Shown here: piece by piece, positions 44,513 to 55,130 of the stretch | Position numbering within the stretch: the stretch's first letter is position 1 | How the letters are laid out: each line of letters opens with the position of its first letter | Translations under genes and position numbers: made by a program | Origin: an uncultured Alteromonadaceae bacterium | GTDB lineage: Bacteria > Pseudomonadota > Gammaproteobacteria > Enterobacterales > Alteromonadaceae | Assembly: GCA_947503265.1 (NCBI GenBank) | Contig: CANNDC010000006.1 | Span: 62,001 to 126,000, forward strand | Length of the DNA stretch: 64,000 nt | Direction of reading: 5' to 3' | Notes under the pieces: generated by a model | What the model was told of the DNA's origin: nothing | What the model saw: only the letters and a program-made list of their open reading frames with translations | Databases searched by the model: none

Positions 44513-45520
44513 TCATAAACTTCTTACAATTTGTTTGATCAGGGGCGGACCTTGATAGATAAAGCTAGTATACAGTTGCACTAAGGTCGCACCGGATTGA
44601 AATCGATCTTTCGCGGCTTGTGCCGAATCAATACCGCCAACACTGATAATTGGCATAGCTTTGTCTATATATCGATTAAGTAACTTTGTAATTTCTAAAC
44701 TTTTTTCAGTTAATACAGAACCGCTAAGCCCGCCGGCCTCATCAGCATATCGCTGACCAATCACGCTAGTTCTATCCAAGGTGGTATTAGTCGCTATGAC
44801 CCCATCCATTTTGGCATCTACCAGTGACTTTGAAATAGACTCAACTTCTGGCTCTGTTAAATCAGGAGCAATTTTCACCACGATGGGAACATATTTACCG
44901 TGGGTTTCCGCTAATTTTTGTTGTTCGGTTTTTAGGCCAGATAACAATGCATCCAACGCTTCACCGTATTGAAGATTTCTCAAACCTGGCGTATTGGGTG
45001 AGGAAATATTAACAGTCACATAATGTGCATGTGTGTAGACTTTTCTTAGGCAGATTAGGTAATCATCTAGCGCGTTTTCTTCAAGGGTGATTTTGTTTTT
45101 ACCGATATTAATGCCTAAAATTCCGCTATAACTGGACTCCTTTACGCGTTCAACAAGATAGTCAACGCCCTTGTTGTTGAATCCCATTCTGTTAATTAGC
45201 GCTTTTGAGTCAGGCAAACGAAACATTCTAGGCTTATCATTACCTGCTTGCGCTAAAGGTGTCACAGTGCCAATTTCTACAAAGCCAAAGCCCATTGCTT
45301 CAAATGCACGAATACAATCGCCGTTTTTATCCAACCCAGCAGCCAAGCCAACAGGGTTTTTAAAAGTCAAACCAAAACATTCCACAGGTTTGTTGGGCAG
45401 GTTCTGTTGATAACTTAATCTCAAAAGGTTGTCTTGACTGCGGCTAAGCCAATTTAAGGCAAAATCATGACTCCATTCTGGGTCACAGTTAAAAAGTGCT
45501 TTTTGCACGATTGGATACAT
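44513..45520 (-). CDS. pyrD: Dihydroorotate dehydrogenase (quinone), class 2
   Basis: 335 residues, the length of E. coli PyrD. The N-terminal amphipathic helices are for membrane and quinone binding ([20 protein letters not shown]). The FMN barrel has [13 protein letters not shown], the catalytic Ser segment [12 protein letters not shown], and [18 protein letters not shown]. It oxidises dihydroorotate to orotate with quinone at the inner membrane, in pyrimidine synthesis. A separate terminator lies upstream of it, so it starts its own unit leading to rlmKL. Confidence 0.97.
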   Translation of the reverse strand: MYPIVQKALFNCDPEWSHDFALNWLSRSQDNLLRLSYQQNLPNKPVECFGLTFKNPVGLAAGLDKNGDCIRAFEAMGFGFVEIGTVTPLAQAGNDKPRMFRLPDSKALINRMGFNNKGVDYLVERVKESSYSGILGINIGKNKITLEENALDDYLICLRKVYTHAHYVTVNISSPNTPGLRNLQYGEALDALLSGLKTEQQKLAETHGKYVPIVVKIAPDLTEPEVESISKSLVDAKMDGVIATNTTLDRTSVIGQRYADEAGGLSGSVLTEKSLEITKLLNRYIDKAMPIISVGGIDSAQAAKDRFQSGATLVQLYTSFIYQGPPLIKQIVRSL

Positions 45521-45577
45521 AGTTTTCTCTTTTAGCGTTGCTGGGCGCTATCGCTTGTCCCGAGTTGGGTTAATTAT

Positions 45578-45600
45578 AAAAAAGCCCTGAAAATCAGGGC
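45578..45600 (-). terminator. Intrinsic terminator of NAD-glutamate dehydrogenase gene
   Basis: GCCCTGA (45584-45590), AAA, TCAGGGC (45594-45600) is a perfect 7-bp stem. On the minus strand it is followed by six T (45583 down to 45578). It lies 35 bp past the gdhB stop. Confidence 0.9.
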
Positions 45601-45634
45601 CTGGAATTACTCTATTGAAAGACTATCTCGTTTG

Positions 45635-48600
45635 TTAGCTACTAGCATTAATACTCAGTAACATAAGTTCACGTAACGCCACTGAGAATTTAGCAAACTC
45701 ATGGGTACTACTAGTTTTGAATTCAGACATCATATGATACCAGCGATCCAACAAGATTGAATTATTATCCATCCAATTTTTCAGAATATCTTCTGCATTT
45801 TTATTATCAGGAGAAGCAACCAACAACACAGTTGTTAAAGATCGTTGCTGCCAATCTAATTCTTCACGATATGATGCACGCGCCAAGGCTTGCCAATGAT
45901 TGCTGACGGTTTGTTTGTTGATTTGATCGAGGAACCAATGTAACTCGAGTTTAGAACCTAATTTAAAGTACAAACTAGCAACCACTTCAATCTCTCTATT
46001 CTCTGCACTTGCTGTCTGCGCAAGATCTAAGCAAGAGAACATGTTACTTAAGCTAGCGACTCGATAAGCAATATGCTTTGGCACCCCTTGTTTGACTAAA
46101 TCTGAAGTTCCTTTTTCAAGTTGCTTGTATTCTGAGTCAACAAGATAATTCTCTAAATTCTTATTCAAATCATTAAAAGTTGGGAGGTAGGCGTTAATAG
46201 CCTCTTCAATCGGCAATGATTTCTCGCCGTGCCGCAAGAACCAACGTGACGCTCTACGAAGGGTTCTGCGCATTTTGTCGAGCATATCCAACTGTGTTTT
46301 AGCCGTAACCTTGTTATCCAGTTGCTCAATTTCATCCCAAAGCGTGTCCATGGAAAAAATGCCTTTTATCACTGAATAAGCTGTCGAAACCTCATCAACG
46401 CTTGCACCAGTTTCTTCTTGCATTCTAAAGACAAAGTTTAACCCCATGTCGTTGACCATATTGTTAGTCAATTTGGTCGCAATAATTTCGCCACGCAATG
46501 GATGGAATTCCATTTGCGGTACAAACCTTTCTTGCAAAACTTGAGGAAATGCACTGACCAATAACTGCTCATGATAGGGATTATCGGTAATTTGAGGAAT
46601 ATTTAATCGTTCTTTTAGTACCATCTTGCCATAAGCAATTAACACTGATAGCTCTGGTCGAGTTAAGCCTTTTCCAGACGCTAATCTATCTGACAATTCG
46701 TCATCTGAAGGAATAAATTCTAGATCTCGATTTAACGCACCTTCTCTTTCTAGACCATGAATAAAGCGAAGCTGCTCTTTCAATAATGCAGCACCACCCA
46801 TTTCCGTAATTGAAATAGATTGAGTTTGACGGTAGCAATCTTGAATAACCAAATCTGACACGTCGTCTGTCATGGAATACAGCAATTCGTTACGTTGTTT
46901 GCCTGTTAAGTCTCCAGAATTGACGAGGGCATTTAACAGTATTTTGATATTAACTTCGTTGTCTGAGCAATCAACCCCACCGACATTATCGATAAAGTCG
47001 GTATTGACTCTACCGCCGTTTGCGGCATATTCGATTCTTCCTAATTGCGTAAGGCCCAGGTTGCCTCCCTCTCCCACAATTTTCGCTTTAACATCTTTAC
47101 CGTTAACGCGCACATCATCATTTGCTCTGTCACCCACTTCTGAGTGACCTTCTTTAGAGCCTTTGACATAGGTACCAATACCACCATTCCAAATGAGATC
47201 AACTGGCATCTTCAAAACGTTATGAATCAACTCGTTAGGCGTCATCGTTTGCTGGTTAGTTCCTAGCCATTTTTTCATTTCAGACGTGAGTTTTATTGAT
47301 TTTGATGCACGACTAAATAGACCTCCTCCTTTCGATATCAGGTCTTTATCATAGTCATCCCAAGACAATGACGGATTTTCAAACAGTCGTTGACGTTCCT
47401 TGTAGCTTTTAGCAACATCTGGACTTGGATCGAAAAATATATGTAGATGATTGAACGCACAGATGAGTTTGGTGTGCTGTGACAACAGCATACCGTTACC
47501 AAATACATCTCCTGCCATATCCCCTACCGCAACACAGGAAAAATCGGTTGTTTGACAATCAATGTTCATTTCTCTGAAATGGCGTTTAACCGACTCCCAT
47601 GCACCTCTGGCGGTAATCCCCATCTTTTTGTGGTCGTAGCCAATACTGCCACCGGATGCAAAAGCATCGCCTAACCAAAAATTAAATTCGTCTGAAATGC
47701 CATTGGCGATGTCTGAAAAAGTTGCTGTTCCTTTATCAGCTGCTACGACTAAGTAGGGGTCGTCATCATCGAGTCGAACTACATTTTTCGGATGGACCAC
47801 ATTGCCATCAACAATATTGTCAGTTATATCCAATAAGCTTCGAATAAAAATTCGATAGCAAGCTTGTCCTTCAGCTTGGATTGCCTCTCGCCCTTGTTCC
47901 ATGGGCAAGTTTTTACAGACAAAGCCGCCTTTTGCTCCTACAGGCACAATGACGGTATTCTTAACTTGTTGTGCTTTGACAAGCCCGAGTACTTCGGTTC
48001 TAAAATCTTCGCGTCGATCCGACCACCTCAGACCACCACGAGCAACTTTTCCTCCGCGAAGATGAACACCTTCAATGCGCGGTGAATAAACAAATATCTC
48101 AAATTTTGGTAGTGGCAAGGGCATTTCTGGAATCAATTCAGGCAGCATTTTGAATGACATGTAGGGTTTTTCGTCACCATTGGCATCAGGCTGGTAAAAA
48201 TTGGTTCTAAGGGTTGCCAAAATCATATCTAAATATCGACGGATGATTCTGTCATCGTCTAAATTGGATACTTGTTCTAATCTTTCTTTTGCATCTGCTA
48301 GTAGTGCTTTCTCCTTTTTCTCTGAACGAGAAATAGTTGGATCAAATCGCTGCGCAAATAAATCAATAAGTAACATGGCTATATTGGGATATTTGGCCAA
48401 GGTATTCGCCATGTATGTAATACTAAACGAGCTCCCTGTTTGGCGCATATATTTTGCATATGCACGCAAGATAGTAACGCTGCGCCCTGTTAAGCCTGCA
48501 CCTAGAACTAATCTGTTAAAGGGGTCATCTTCTAGTAAATTGTGCCAAACTTTAGCAAATGCATCCTGAAACAGTGTTTGTGCTGTTCCCATATTTAGCT

Positions 48601-50473
48601 TCTGCTTGTTGCTATGCAACATTGAAAAGTCCATGATCCAATGAATCCCACCTTCACGGCAGGTAATTTTGTAAGGACTTTCATCAATGACACGCAACCC
48701 AAAATTTTCCAACATGGGGAGAACAGCGGAAAGGTGGATTGGTTCGTTTCTGTGGAACAGCTTAAGTTTTACCGCTTTACTCTCAGGACCTTCTTCCTGC
48801 GGGCGATAAAACAACATGTCTAAGCTGTGTTGTTCGCTTAACTTTTCCAGTTTATCAATATCAACTAACGCAGCACTTGGAAGGTTTTGCTCAGTGTAAC
48901 TTCGAGAAAAGGCATTATCATATTTTTGTTCTAATATTTTGCCTGCGGCTTCACCATGAGCTGATCGAATTGATGAGGCAAGGCGATCATTCCAGCTTTT
49001 AGTCAGTTCAATGATATTTTTTTCTATTTCCTTCACATTATAATCCGCGTTGTTGTCTTTCACCCTAACAATATAGTGAGTTCTGGCGTAAACCGACTCA
49101 GAAAAGTACGTTGTAAATTCGATTTGTTCGTCGCTGCCAAAAGACTTCTGTAGCAACTCTTGAGTCTCTTTCCTGAGTTGTGTGTTGTAACGTTCTCTGG
49201 GGACATAGACCATACAGGAAATGAACCGACCGAACGCGTCTTTACGCGCAAACAATCTTGATATCCCGCGTTCTTGCATTTGGAAAATGCCAAGGACAAT
49301 ATTGCCTAATTCTTTTTCATTTGATTGTAATATTTCGTCTCGTGGATAGGTTTCAATGATATTCAAAAATGCTTTATATGCGTGAGAACCTCTCTCGAAA
49401 CCTGATTGCTCACAAACACGATCTATTTTGCTTTTTAAAACGGGTAATTGAGTTGCACTGCTATTGTAAAAAGAGGCTGAATATAAACCTAAGAATCTAT
49501 GTTCACCAATCACATTGCCCGATTTATCGAAGCATTTGATACCTATGTAATCCATATAGGCTGGGCGGTGTACACGAGCGCGGCTATTTGTCTTAGTTAA
49601 AATTAATGGTCGCTTGCCTAACGACTCAGTGCGAGCAGACTGGGGTAAATTTGAGATGATACGCTCTCGATCACTTATCGAGTTTTTCATCAACCCAAGA
49701 CTAGATTCATTGATGGGCGACCACCTATGGTCACCTTCTATGGCAATGACATCATAGTAACGATAACCCATTAAGGTAAAATTGTGATCATACAGCCAAG
49801 AAAGAAACTGTTTAGCATCCTGAATTTCTATGTCTGTTCCAGGGCAATTGTATTTATCAAATTGTTTGACTATTTCCGCTAACTTTTGGCGCATTGGTTG
49901 CCAGTCAGCAACGGCCAGGGAGACTTCTCCAACAACAGATAACAATTCAGACGCCAAATTATCTAGTGCTTTTTTACTAGTCTGGCGATCAACCTCTATT
50001 AGAAAAACGGTTTCCTTTATCTGATTTTTGGCGCTGACGTCCGCCTCTCCAAATGATGTAAGCTGATTGTCTTTATCTCGGTTCAGTTTAATTGGGCAAT
50101 GCAATAACAAATGAGGAGTGATTCCCAATCGATTCAATGTCATACGAACAGAATCAACGAGGAAAGGCATATCCTTTAAAATTATTTCAACTATGGTGTG
50201 AGATGATTGCCATCCATGTCGCTCAATCGCTGGATTGAAAACACAAATTTTAGGTTCTGCGGAATCGTACTGAGTAAAGTCATTCCAAAGACTTAACGTC
50301 GCACCATAAAGATCACTATCAATACGATTTTCAAGGTCATCAGCGGATATGTTATTGAAAAGTAATTTTGCAAACTGCTCTACTAAAGGAGCGTGTTTTT
50401 TGTCGACTTTCTTATTAATTAACTTGTAAACATTTTCTAGCACTACGGAATGTTGACTGTTAGCGACGGTCAT
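45635..50473 (-). CDS. gdhB: NAD-specific glutamate dehydrogenase, large type
   Basis: 1612 residues, the L-180 class of NAD-dependent glutamate dehydrogenase. N-terminal ACT-like regulatory modules (about 1-700) precede the catalytic core (about 720-1220), with VPVGAKGGFVCKNLP (catalytic Lys) and KIVGEGGNLGLTQLGR, then a long helical C-terminal domain. It converts glutamate to 2-oxoglutarate and ammonia in the catabolic direction. Together with the D-Glu cluster at 6-17 kb it would send glutamate carbon to the citrate cycle. An ArgR-like box lies upstream, consistent with arginine control known for gdhB in Pseudomonas. Confidence 0.95.
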   Translation of the reverse strand: MTVANSQHSVVLENVYKLINKKVDKKHAPLVEQFAKLLFNNISADDLENRIDSDLYGATLSLWNDFTQYDSAEPKICVFNPAIERHGWQSSHTIVEIILKDMPFLVDSVRMTLNRLGITPHLLLHCPIKLNRDKDNQLTSFGEADVSAKNQIKETVFLIEVDRQTSKKALDNLASELLSVVGEVSLAVADWQPMRQKLAEIVKQFDKYNCPGTDIEIQDAKQFLSWLYDHNFTLMGYRYYDVIAIEGDHRWSPINESSLGLMKNSISDRERIISNLPQSARTESLGKRPLILTKTNSRARVHRPAYMDYIGIKCFDKSGNVIGEHRFLGLYSASFYNSSATQLPVLKSKIDRVCEQSGFERGSHAYKAFLNIIETYPRDEILQSNEKELGNIVLGIFQMQERGISRLFARKDAFGRFISCMVYVPRERYNTQLRKETQELLQKSFGSDEQIEFTTYFSESVYARTHYIVRVKDNNADYNVKEIEKNIIELTKSWNDRLASSIRSAHGEAAGKILEQKYDNAFSRSYTEQNLPSAALVDIDKLEKLSEQHSLDMLFYRPQEEGPESKAVKLKLFHRNEPIHLSAVLPMLENFGLRVIDESPYKITCREGGIHWIMDFSMLHSNKQKLNMGTAQTLFQDAFAKVWHNLLEDDPFNRLVLGAGLTGRSVTILRAYAKYMRQTGSSFSITYMANTLAKYPNIAMLLIDLFAQRFDPTISRSEKKEKALLADAKERLEQVSNLDDDRIIRRYLDMILATLRTNFYQPDANGDEKPYMSFKMLPELIPEMPLPLPKFEIFVYSPRIEGVHLRGGKVARGGLRWSDRREDFRTEVLGLVKAQQVKNTVIVPVGAKGGFVCKNLPMEQGREAIQAEGQACYRIFIRSLLDITDNIVDGNVVHPKNVVRLDDDDPYLVVAADKGTATFSDIANGISDEFNFWLGDAFASGGSIGYDHKKMGITARGAWESVKRHFREMNIDCQTTDFSCVAVGDMAGDVFGNGMLLSQHTKLICAFNHLHIFFDPSPDVAKSYKERQRLFENPSLSWDDYDKDLISKGGGLFSRASKSIKLTSEMKKWLGTNQQTMTPNELIHNVLKMPVDLIWNGGIGTYVKGSKEGHSEVGDRANDDVRVNGKDVKAKIVGEGGNLGLTQLGRIEYAANGGRVNTDFIDNVGGVDCSDNEVNIKILLNALVNSGDLTGKQRNELLYSMTDDVSDLVIQDCYRQTQSISITEMGGAALLKEQLRFIHGLEREGALNRDLEFIPSDDELSDRLASGKGLTRPELSVLIAYGKMVLKERLNIPQITDNPYHEQLLVSAFPQVLQERFVPQMEFHPLRGEIIATKLTNNMVNDMGLNFVFRMQEETGASVDEVSTAYSVIKGIFSMDTLWDEIEQLDNKVTAKTQLDMLDKMRRTLRRASRWFLRHGEKSLPIEEAINAYLPTFNDLNKNLENYLVDSEYKQLEKGTSDLVKQGVPKHIAYRVASLSNMFSCLDLAQTASAENREIEVVASLYFKLGSKLELHWFLDQINKQTVSNHWQALARASYREELDWQQRSLTTVLLVASPDNKNAEDILKNWMDNNSILLDRWYHMMSEFKTSSTHEFAKFSVALRELMLLSINASS

Positions 50474-50714
50474 TTGTGTACCCTGTAAATTATAAATAGA
50501 TGGCCTATCACCATCAAAATTAATATTAACTCTTATAGACTAGTCAAAATACTGAGATATATACAGTTTTTAGAAAAAAACGTCTGAAATTTTGCGTATT
50601 CTCGCTAATAACAGCGGTTTAGGGAAGGGCTATTTTTTACGAAGATTTAACAAATGTTATAAATATGCAAAGAAACCAAATAAAACGCATGATTAACTGA
50701 ATAGCGAGAAATAT

Positions 50715-50732
50715 TGCGTAAATATTTATGCA
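50715..50732. promoter_or_regulatory. ArgR-box-like palindrome upstream of gdhB
   Basis: TGCGTAAATATTTATGCA is 18 bp with half-sites matching at eight of nine positions, the size and TG-N14-CA frame of an ArgR box. It is about 240 bp upstream of the gdhB ATG, in the AT-rich 270-bp gap after DUF2835. The distance is long for a core-promoter operator. Confidence 0.4.
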
Positions 50733-50743
50733 AAAATAAATTT

Positions 50744-50968
50744 TTAGTTTTTTATCCGTTCAAAGGAATGAACTTTATTTTGTTCTGTGATCATCAAGCG
50801 AAATCGCCCATGAATACCATCTTTGGTAACAAAAGGTCTTAAGTTTAGGCTAGGTATTTGCACACTTTCGCCTGATTCAGCTCTGACCACCACAGCATTA
50901 TTGGTGGCCAGATAGAGTTTTTCGCATGCACCATAGCTAGCGTTTAATGAAAAGAAAAATGTCCTCAT
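50744..50968 (-). CDS. DUF2835 family protein
   Basis: 74 residues with the DUF2835 pattern: FFFSLNASY, a beta-rich centre (AVVVRAESGESVQIPSLNLRPFVTKDGIHGRFRL) and a short end. The family is small, widespread in gammaproteobacteria and of unknown function; the LRPF-GIHGRF core is well kept. It lies 39 bp downstream of pepN on the same strand, probably in one transcript. Confidence 0.85.
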   Translation of the reverse strand: MRTFFFSLNASYGACEKLYLATNNAVVVRAESGESVQIPSLNLRPFVTKDGIHGRFRLMITEQNKVHSFERIKN

Positions 50969-51007
50969 TTCGGGCCTGTTATCTTCGCAGTAAAAATTTC
51001 GCTCAAA

Positions 51008-53620
51008 TTAGCCTTGTTGGAAATTCAGGCTTTTTGTTACTTTTTCAATTAAATCCTTGCTCAAATTAGGTTTTTCGAGAAGTCTGGCTAATTGATTCTT
51101 TACCTGTGATTGTCTTGCTACATCAAGTTTCTGCCACTGGGTTAACGGGGTGATAATTCTGGCTGAAACTTGAGGATTGACTTCGTCTAACTCAAGCAAA
51201 TAATCCGCTAAATATCGATATCCGCTGCCATCCTCAGCATGAAAACCTGCGGTATTAAAATAGGCAAATGTGCCCATTAAAGACCGGACGCGATTTGGAT
51301 TCGAAATGGTGTACTGATTGTGGCTTTTTAACAGTTCGAGACGGCTCAAAATATCATCACGCTTTGTAGAAGCATGCAGCGCAAACCACTTATCCAATAC
51401 CAATGGATCCTGATGCCATTTTTGTTCAAAATCTAACATAACATCATCAAACAATGACAAATTACCTTGTTGTGCAGCTTTAAGTGCACCCAAACTATCC
51501 GTCATATTGTCAGCATTGTGATATTGCTCAGTAATCAATGCATCCCCTTCCCCGCTTATTGAAAGATAGTGTAAGGCAAGGTTTTTAAGCTTTCTTTGAC
51601 CAATTTGCGTCTGCGCATATTGATAATTGCTCTTGGGTTGTTTTTTATAGATCTCATGCCAATTTGCTTGAAATTCATTGGCAATGGTGTCACTCAGTTT
51701 TTCTCTTGCTGCACACAATTCTGAAACCCAAAAAGTAGATACTTGTTGGACGAGCGTCTCTACGCTAGGTAGTGAAAACATTTCGGCTCTTAACGACAGA
51801 TCCTTAATATCCGAACTTATTAAACCAGAAATCAATTCGACTATATCCTTGTCACTAACCTGAGTAGATAGGTCTGATTTATCAATGGGGGTATGTCGAT
51901 GAATATATTGGCTAAATAAAGTTTGTGCAGCATCCCAACGAGAAAACCCATCATTGGATTTTAAAGCAATGTGAATAAGTTCTTCAGCACTTTGGGCGAA
52001 TTCTAACTTCACTGGTGCTGAAAAATTTGCCAACAAACTTGCTGTGGGCTTTTCTGCCAGATTATTAATCACTAAACTTTGCTTGGCTTCTTTTAAGTTA
52101 AACAAATGGATGTTTGCATACTCTGTCGGCAATCCAGCGTTTTCTTCTGCTAACAATTCAATATTGACGGGAATGTGCAATGATTGTTTTGTTTTTTGAT
52201 CAGCCGTAGGTAGATTTATCTGATGAAATTCCAGCTGGTAACACTGGCTTGACGAATCATAGTTTTCCGAGACTTTTAGGGTCGGTGTGCCAGATTGACC
52301 ATACCAGCGTCTAAATTGATCTAAGCTAACATCATTCGCGTCTTGCATCGCTTGCACGAAATCATCACAGGTCACAGCCTTTCCATCATGCCGCTGGAAA
52401 TAGAGATCCATTCCTTTTCTGAAACCATCTTGGCCCAACAACGTATGCATCATGCGAATAACTTCAGCGCCTTTGTCATACACAGTTACAGTGTAGAAAT
52501 TATTCATTTCTATTACTTCATCTGGTCTAATTGGATGAGACATTGAGCTAGCATCTTCAGCAAATTGATGCTCTCGCATGACTTTGACATTCTTTATCCG
52601 ATTGACTACGGGTGATGTCATATCAGAACTAAATTGCTGATCCCTGAATACGGTAAGACCTTCTTTTAAGCTCAATTGAAACCAGTCTCGACATGTCACT
52701 CTATTTCCAGTCCAGTTGTGAAAGTACTCATGGGCAATCACGGCTTCAATGTTAAAATAATCTTCATCGGTTGCGGTTTCGCTATTCGCAAGTACAAATT
52801 TGCTATTGAATACGTTTAAACCTTTGTTCTCCATCGCCCCCATGTTGAAAAAGTCTACTGCAACAATCATGTAAATATCTAAGTCGTATTCCAAACCAAA
52901 TACGTCTTCATCCCATTTCATTGCTTTTTTAAGTGAGTCTAACGCATGTTGTCCGCGATTCGCTTTTCCTTTATCAACGAACAACTCCAACTGAATTTTT
53001 CTGCCACTTTGCGTAGTGAAATTGTCTTTCACTAAATCAAAATCACCTGCGACTAAAGCAAATAAATAGCTCGGCTTTTTAAACGGATCATGCCATTTAA
53101 CCCAGTGAATAGAATCATCAACATCTCCCGAATCCACTTTATTTCCATTTGAAAGAAGAAAGGGATAAGACTGTTTGTCAGCATAGATTGTGACCGTGTA
53201 TTCAGATAATACATCAGGGCGATCGAGTGCATAGGTTATCTTTCTAAACCCTTCAGCTTCGCATTGGCTACAGAAAGCATCAGACGCAAAATAGAGCCCT
53301 TCTAAACTGGTATTTCCTTTGGGGTTTATTTCGTTATAAATTTCTAAATAACACTCATTCGGCAAATTATTGAGGGTCAAATGGCTTTCACTAAATTGAT
53401 AATCCGTAAAGGCTTTACCATTGACTTTAACTTCAACCAAGGTCAATTGCTCACCATTGAGTACCAGCGGATTCTTATGCTCACCTTGCCTAAATACATG
53501 CGACACACATTTAACTTGTGTTAATTCTGGATCCAAATTAAATGACAGCTCGATATCAGAAACTAAATATAAAGGTGCCTCGTAATCAGCACGCCTTTTT
53601 ACTTGAATATTGTTGGACAT
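51008..53620 (-). CDS. pepN: Aminopeptidase N
   Basis: 870 residues, the E. coli PepN length. The M1 motifs are GAMEN (FFNMGAMENKGLNVFN, about 258) and the zinc site HEYFHNWTGNR with the downstream Glu (about 293-316), followed by the PepN-type C-terminal helical domain. Cytoplasmic zinc enzyme removing N-terminal residues in peptide turnover. DUF2835 follows and the NhaC transporter precedes it by only 6 bp on the same strand. pepN close to pyrD matches the E. coli neighbourhood. Confidence 0.97.
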   Translation of the reverse strand: MSNNIQVKRRADYEAPLYLVSDIELSFNLDPELTQVKCVSHVFRQGEHKNPLVLNGEQLTLVEVKVNGKAFTDYQFSESHLTLNNLPNECYLEIYNEINPKGNTSLEGLYFASDAFCSQCEAEGFRKITYALDRPDVLSEYTVTIYADKQSYPFLLSNGNKVDSGDVDDSIHWVKWHDPFKKPSYLFALVAGDFDLVKDNFTTQSGRKIQLELFVDKGKANRGQHALDSLKKAMKWDEDVFGLEYDLDIYMIVAVDFFNMGAMENKGLNVFNSKFVLANSETATDEDYFNIEAVIAHEYFHNWTGNRVTCRDWFQLSLKEGLTVFRDQQFSSDMTSPVVNRIKNVKVMREHQFAEDASSMSHPIRPDEVIEMNNFYTVTVYDKGAEVIRMMHTLLGQDGFRKGMDLYFQRHDGKAVTCDDFVQAMQDANDVSLDQFRRWYGQSGTPTLKVSENYDSSSQCYQLEFHQINLPTADQKTKQSLHIPVNIELLAEENAGLPTEYANIHLFNLKEAKQSLVINNLAEKPTASLLANFSAPVKLEFAQSAEELIHIALKSNDGFSRWDAAQTLFSQYIHRHTPIDKSDLSTQVSDKDIVELISGLISSDIKDLSLRAEMFSLPSVETLVQQVSTFWVSELCAAREKLSDTIANEFQANWHEIYKKQPKSNYQYAQTQIGQRKLKNLALHYLSISGEGDALITEQYHNADNMTDSLGALKAAQQGNLSLFDDVMLDFEQKWHQDPLVLDKWFALHASTKRDDILSRLELLKSHNQYTISNPNRVRSLMGTFAYFNTAGFHAEDGSGYRYLADYLLELDEVNPQVSARIITPLTQWQKLDVARQSQVKNQLARLLEKPNLSKDLIEKVTKSLNFQQG

Positions 53621-53626
53621 AAAAAC

Positions 53627-55111
53627 CTATTTTTGAGAAAGCGCTTCAGTGGCATATTTTGGCGGTTCAATTCTTAATATTTTAATGCCTAGAAATGCAT
53701 AAATTACAGCCATAACTGGATTAATAAGATTGAAGAAAGCATAGAATAAATAGTCGAATGGACTGACTCCGAGTACCTTGTGCATATACGCCCCGCAAGT
53801 ATTCCAAGGAATGAGAGGAGAAGTTAAGGTTCCTCCATCTTCAAGGCTTCGTGACAAGTTCAATTGATTCAAACCCAATTTTTCGTATTCATGTTTGTAC
53901 ATTCTGCCTGGCATAACAATCGCCATGTATTGATCCGCTGTGATTACGTTAGTGACAAAACAGGTTAATATTGTTCTTGTAATCATGTCTCCAGCCGTCT
54001 TTACTCCATACAACAACGCACTGACCATGCGTTTAAGTAAGCCGACTTTTTCTAGAACAGCACCAAAAGTCATTGCACAGATGATTAACCAAACGGTATT
54101 TAGCATATTGGCCATACCGCCTCGGCTTAACAAGTCATTTAATACGTCACTCGGGGTTGAAAACTCAACGCCAGCGTACAAGGCAGTCCAAATTACCGTG
54201 ATATATGCCATCGCACCTTCTCGTCCTTCAGCCGCCATTCCGAATACGACTTCTGGTTGAAAAATAACTGCCCAGATACCGCCTAATAAGGCGCCGATGG
54301 ATACCGCAGGAAATGCTGGCATCTTTTTAAATGCTAAGAACAGCAAAACCGCCAAAGGAACTAGCATATGTATTCCTAGATTAAACTCCTGCTCTAACAT
54401 GCTCTGCATTTCCAATATTCTTGCAGACGAATCTTGTTCTGATGCATTGAAACCAATCACGGTAAATAAAATGAGTGTCAAAATAATACTGGGGACGGTT
54501 GTCCACAGCATATATTGGATATGTTGAAAAAGTTCGGTACCTGCAACCGCAGGGGCTAGATTGGTTGTTTCTGATAACGGAGAAATTTTATCGCCAAAAT
54601 AAGCACCTGAAATAACCGCACCGGCTGTCATGGCTTCAGACATGCCCATGCCATTGGCAACTCCCATTAACGCCACACCAACTGTGGCAGCGGTTGTCCA
54701 AGAGCTACCGATACTCATAGCGACTATGGCACAAATAATACAGGTTGCAGAGAAAAATAGTGACGGGTTAAGTAGCTCTAATCCGTAATAAATCAAGGTA
54801 GGAACCGTTCCGGATAACATCCAAGAACCAATAAGCGCGCCGACCGCGAGAAGAATTAGAATAGCACCTAGGGACAATGAAATTCCCTTCACTATCCCTT
54901 GTTCTATTTCTTTCCATGTATAACCATTTTTCAACCCCACTGAAGCCGCTATAAACATAGCAAACAACAGAGCGATTTGATTCGGACCATAGGATGAATC
55001 GCTGCCGTACAAAAACACCGAACAACTAAGTAAAACAACCAACAAAATGATTGGCACTAACGCATCTAATAAGGATGCCTCTTTCGGAATATTAGTATTA
55101 TTATTTTCCAT
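53627..55111 (-). CDS. Na+/H+ antiporter NhaC family
   Basis: 494 residues with about 11-12 membrane segments and NhaC motifs (AISVG-like SIGSSWTTAATVGVALMGVANGMG; GAYFGDKISPLSETTNLAPAVAG; RSLEDGGTLTSPLIPWNTCGAY). It lacks the long extracytoplasmic insert of the NhaC at 9401-11119. It is 6 bp before pepN and 19 bp after the NSS transporter, so the three may form one unit in which peptide breakdown and Na+-coupled uptake are linked. The family also includes amino-acid exchangers. Confidence 0.9.
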   Translation of the reverse strand: MENNNTNIPKEASLLDALVPIILLVVLLSCSVFLYGSDSSYGPNQIALLFAMFIAASVGLKNGYTWKEIEQGIVKGISLSLGAILILLAVGALIGSWMLSGTVPTLIYYGLELLNPSLFFSATCIICAIVAMSIGSSWTTAATVGVALMGVANGMGMSEAMTAGAVISGAYFGDKISPLSETTNLAPAVAGTELFQHIQYMLWTTVPSIILTLILFTVIGFNASEQDSSARILEMQSMLEQEFNLGIHMLVPLAVLLFLAFKKMPAFPAVSIGALLGGIWAVIFQPEVVFGMAAEGREGAMAYITVIWTALYAGVEFSTPSDVLNDLLSRGGMANMLNTVWLIICAMTFGAVLEKVGLLKRMVSALLYGVKTAGDMITRTILTCFVTNVITADQYMAIVMPGRMYKHEYEKLGLNQLNLSRSLEDGGTLTSPLIPWNTCGAYMHKVLGVSPFDYLFYAFFNLINPVMAVIYAFLGIKILRIEPPKYATEALSQK

Positions 55112-55130
55112 TAAATTGCAGTTCCTTAAA

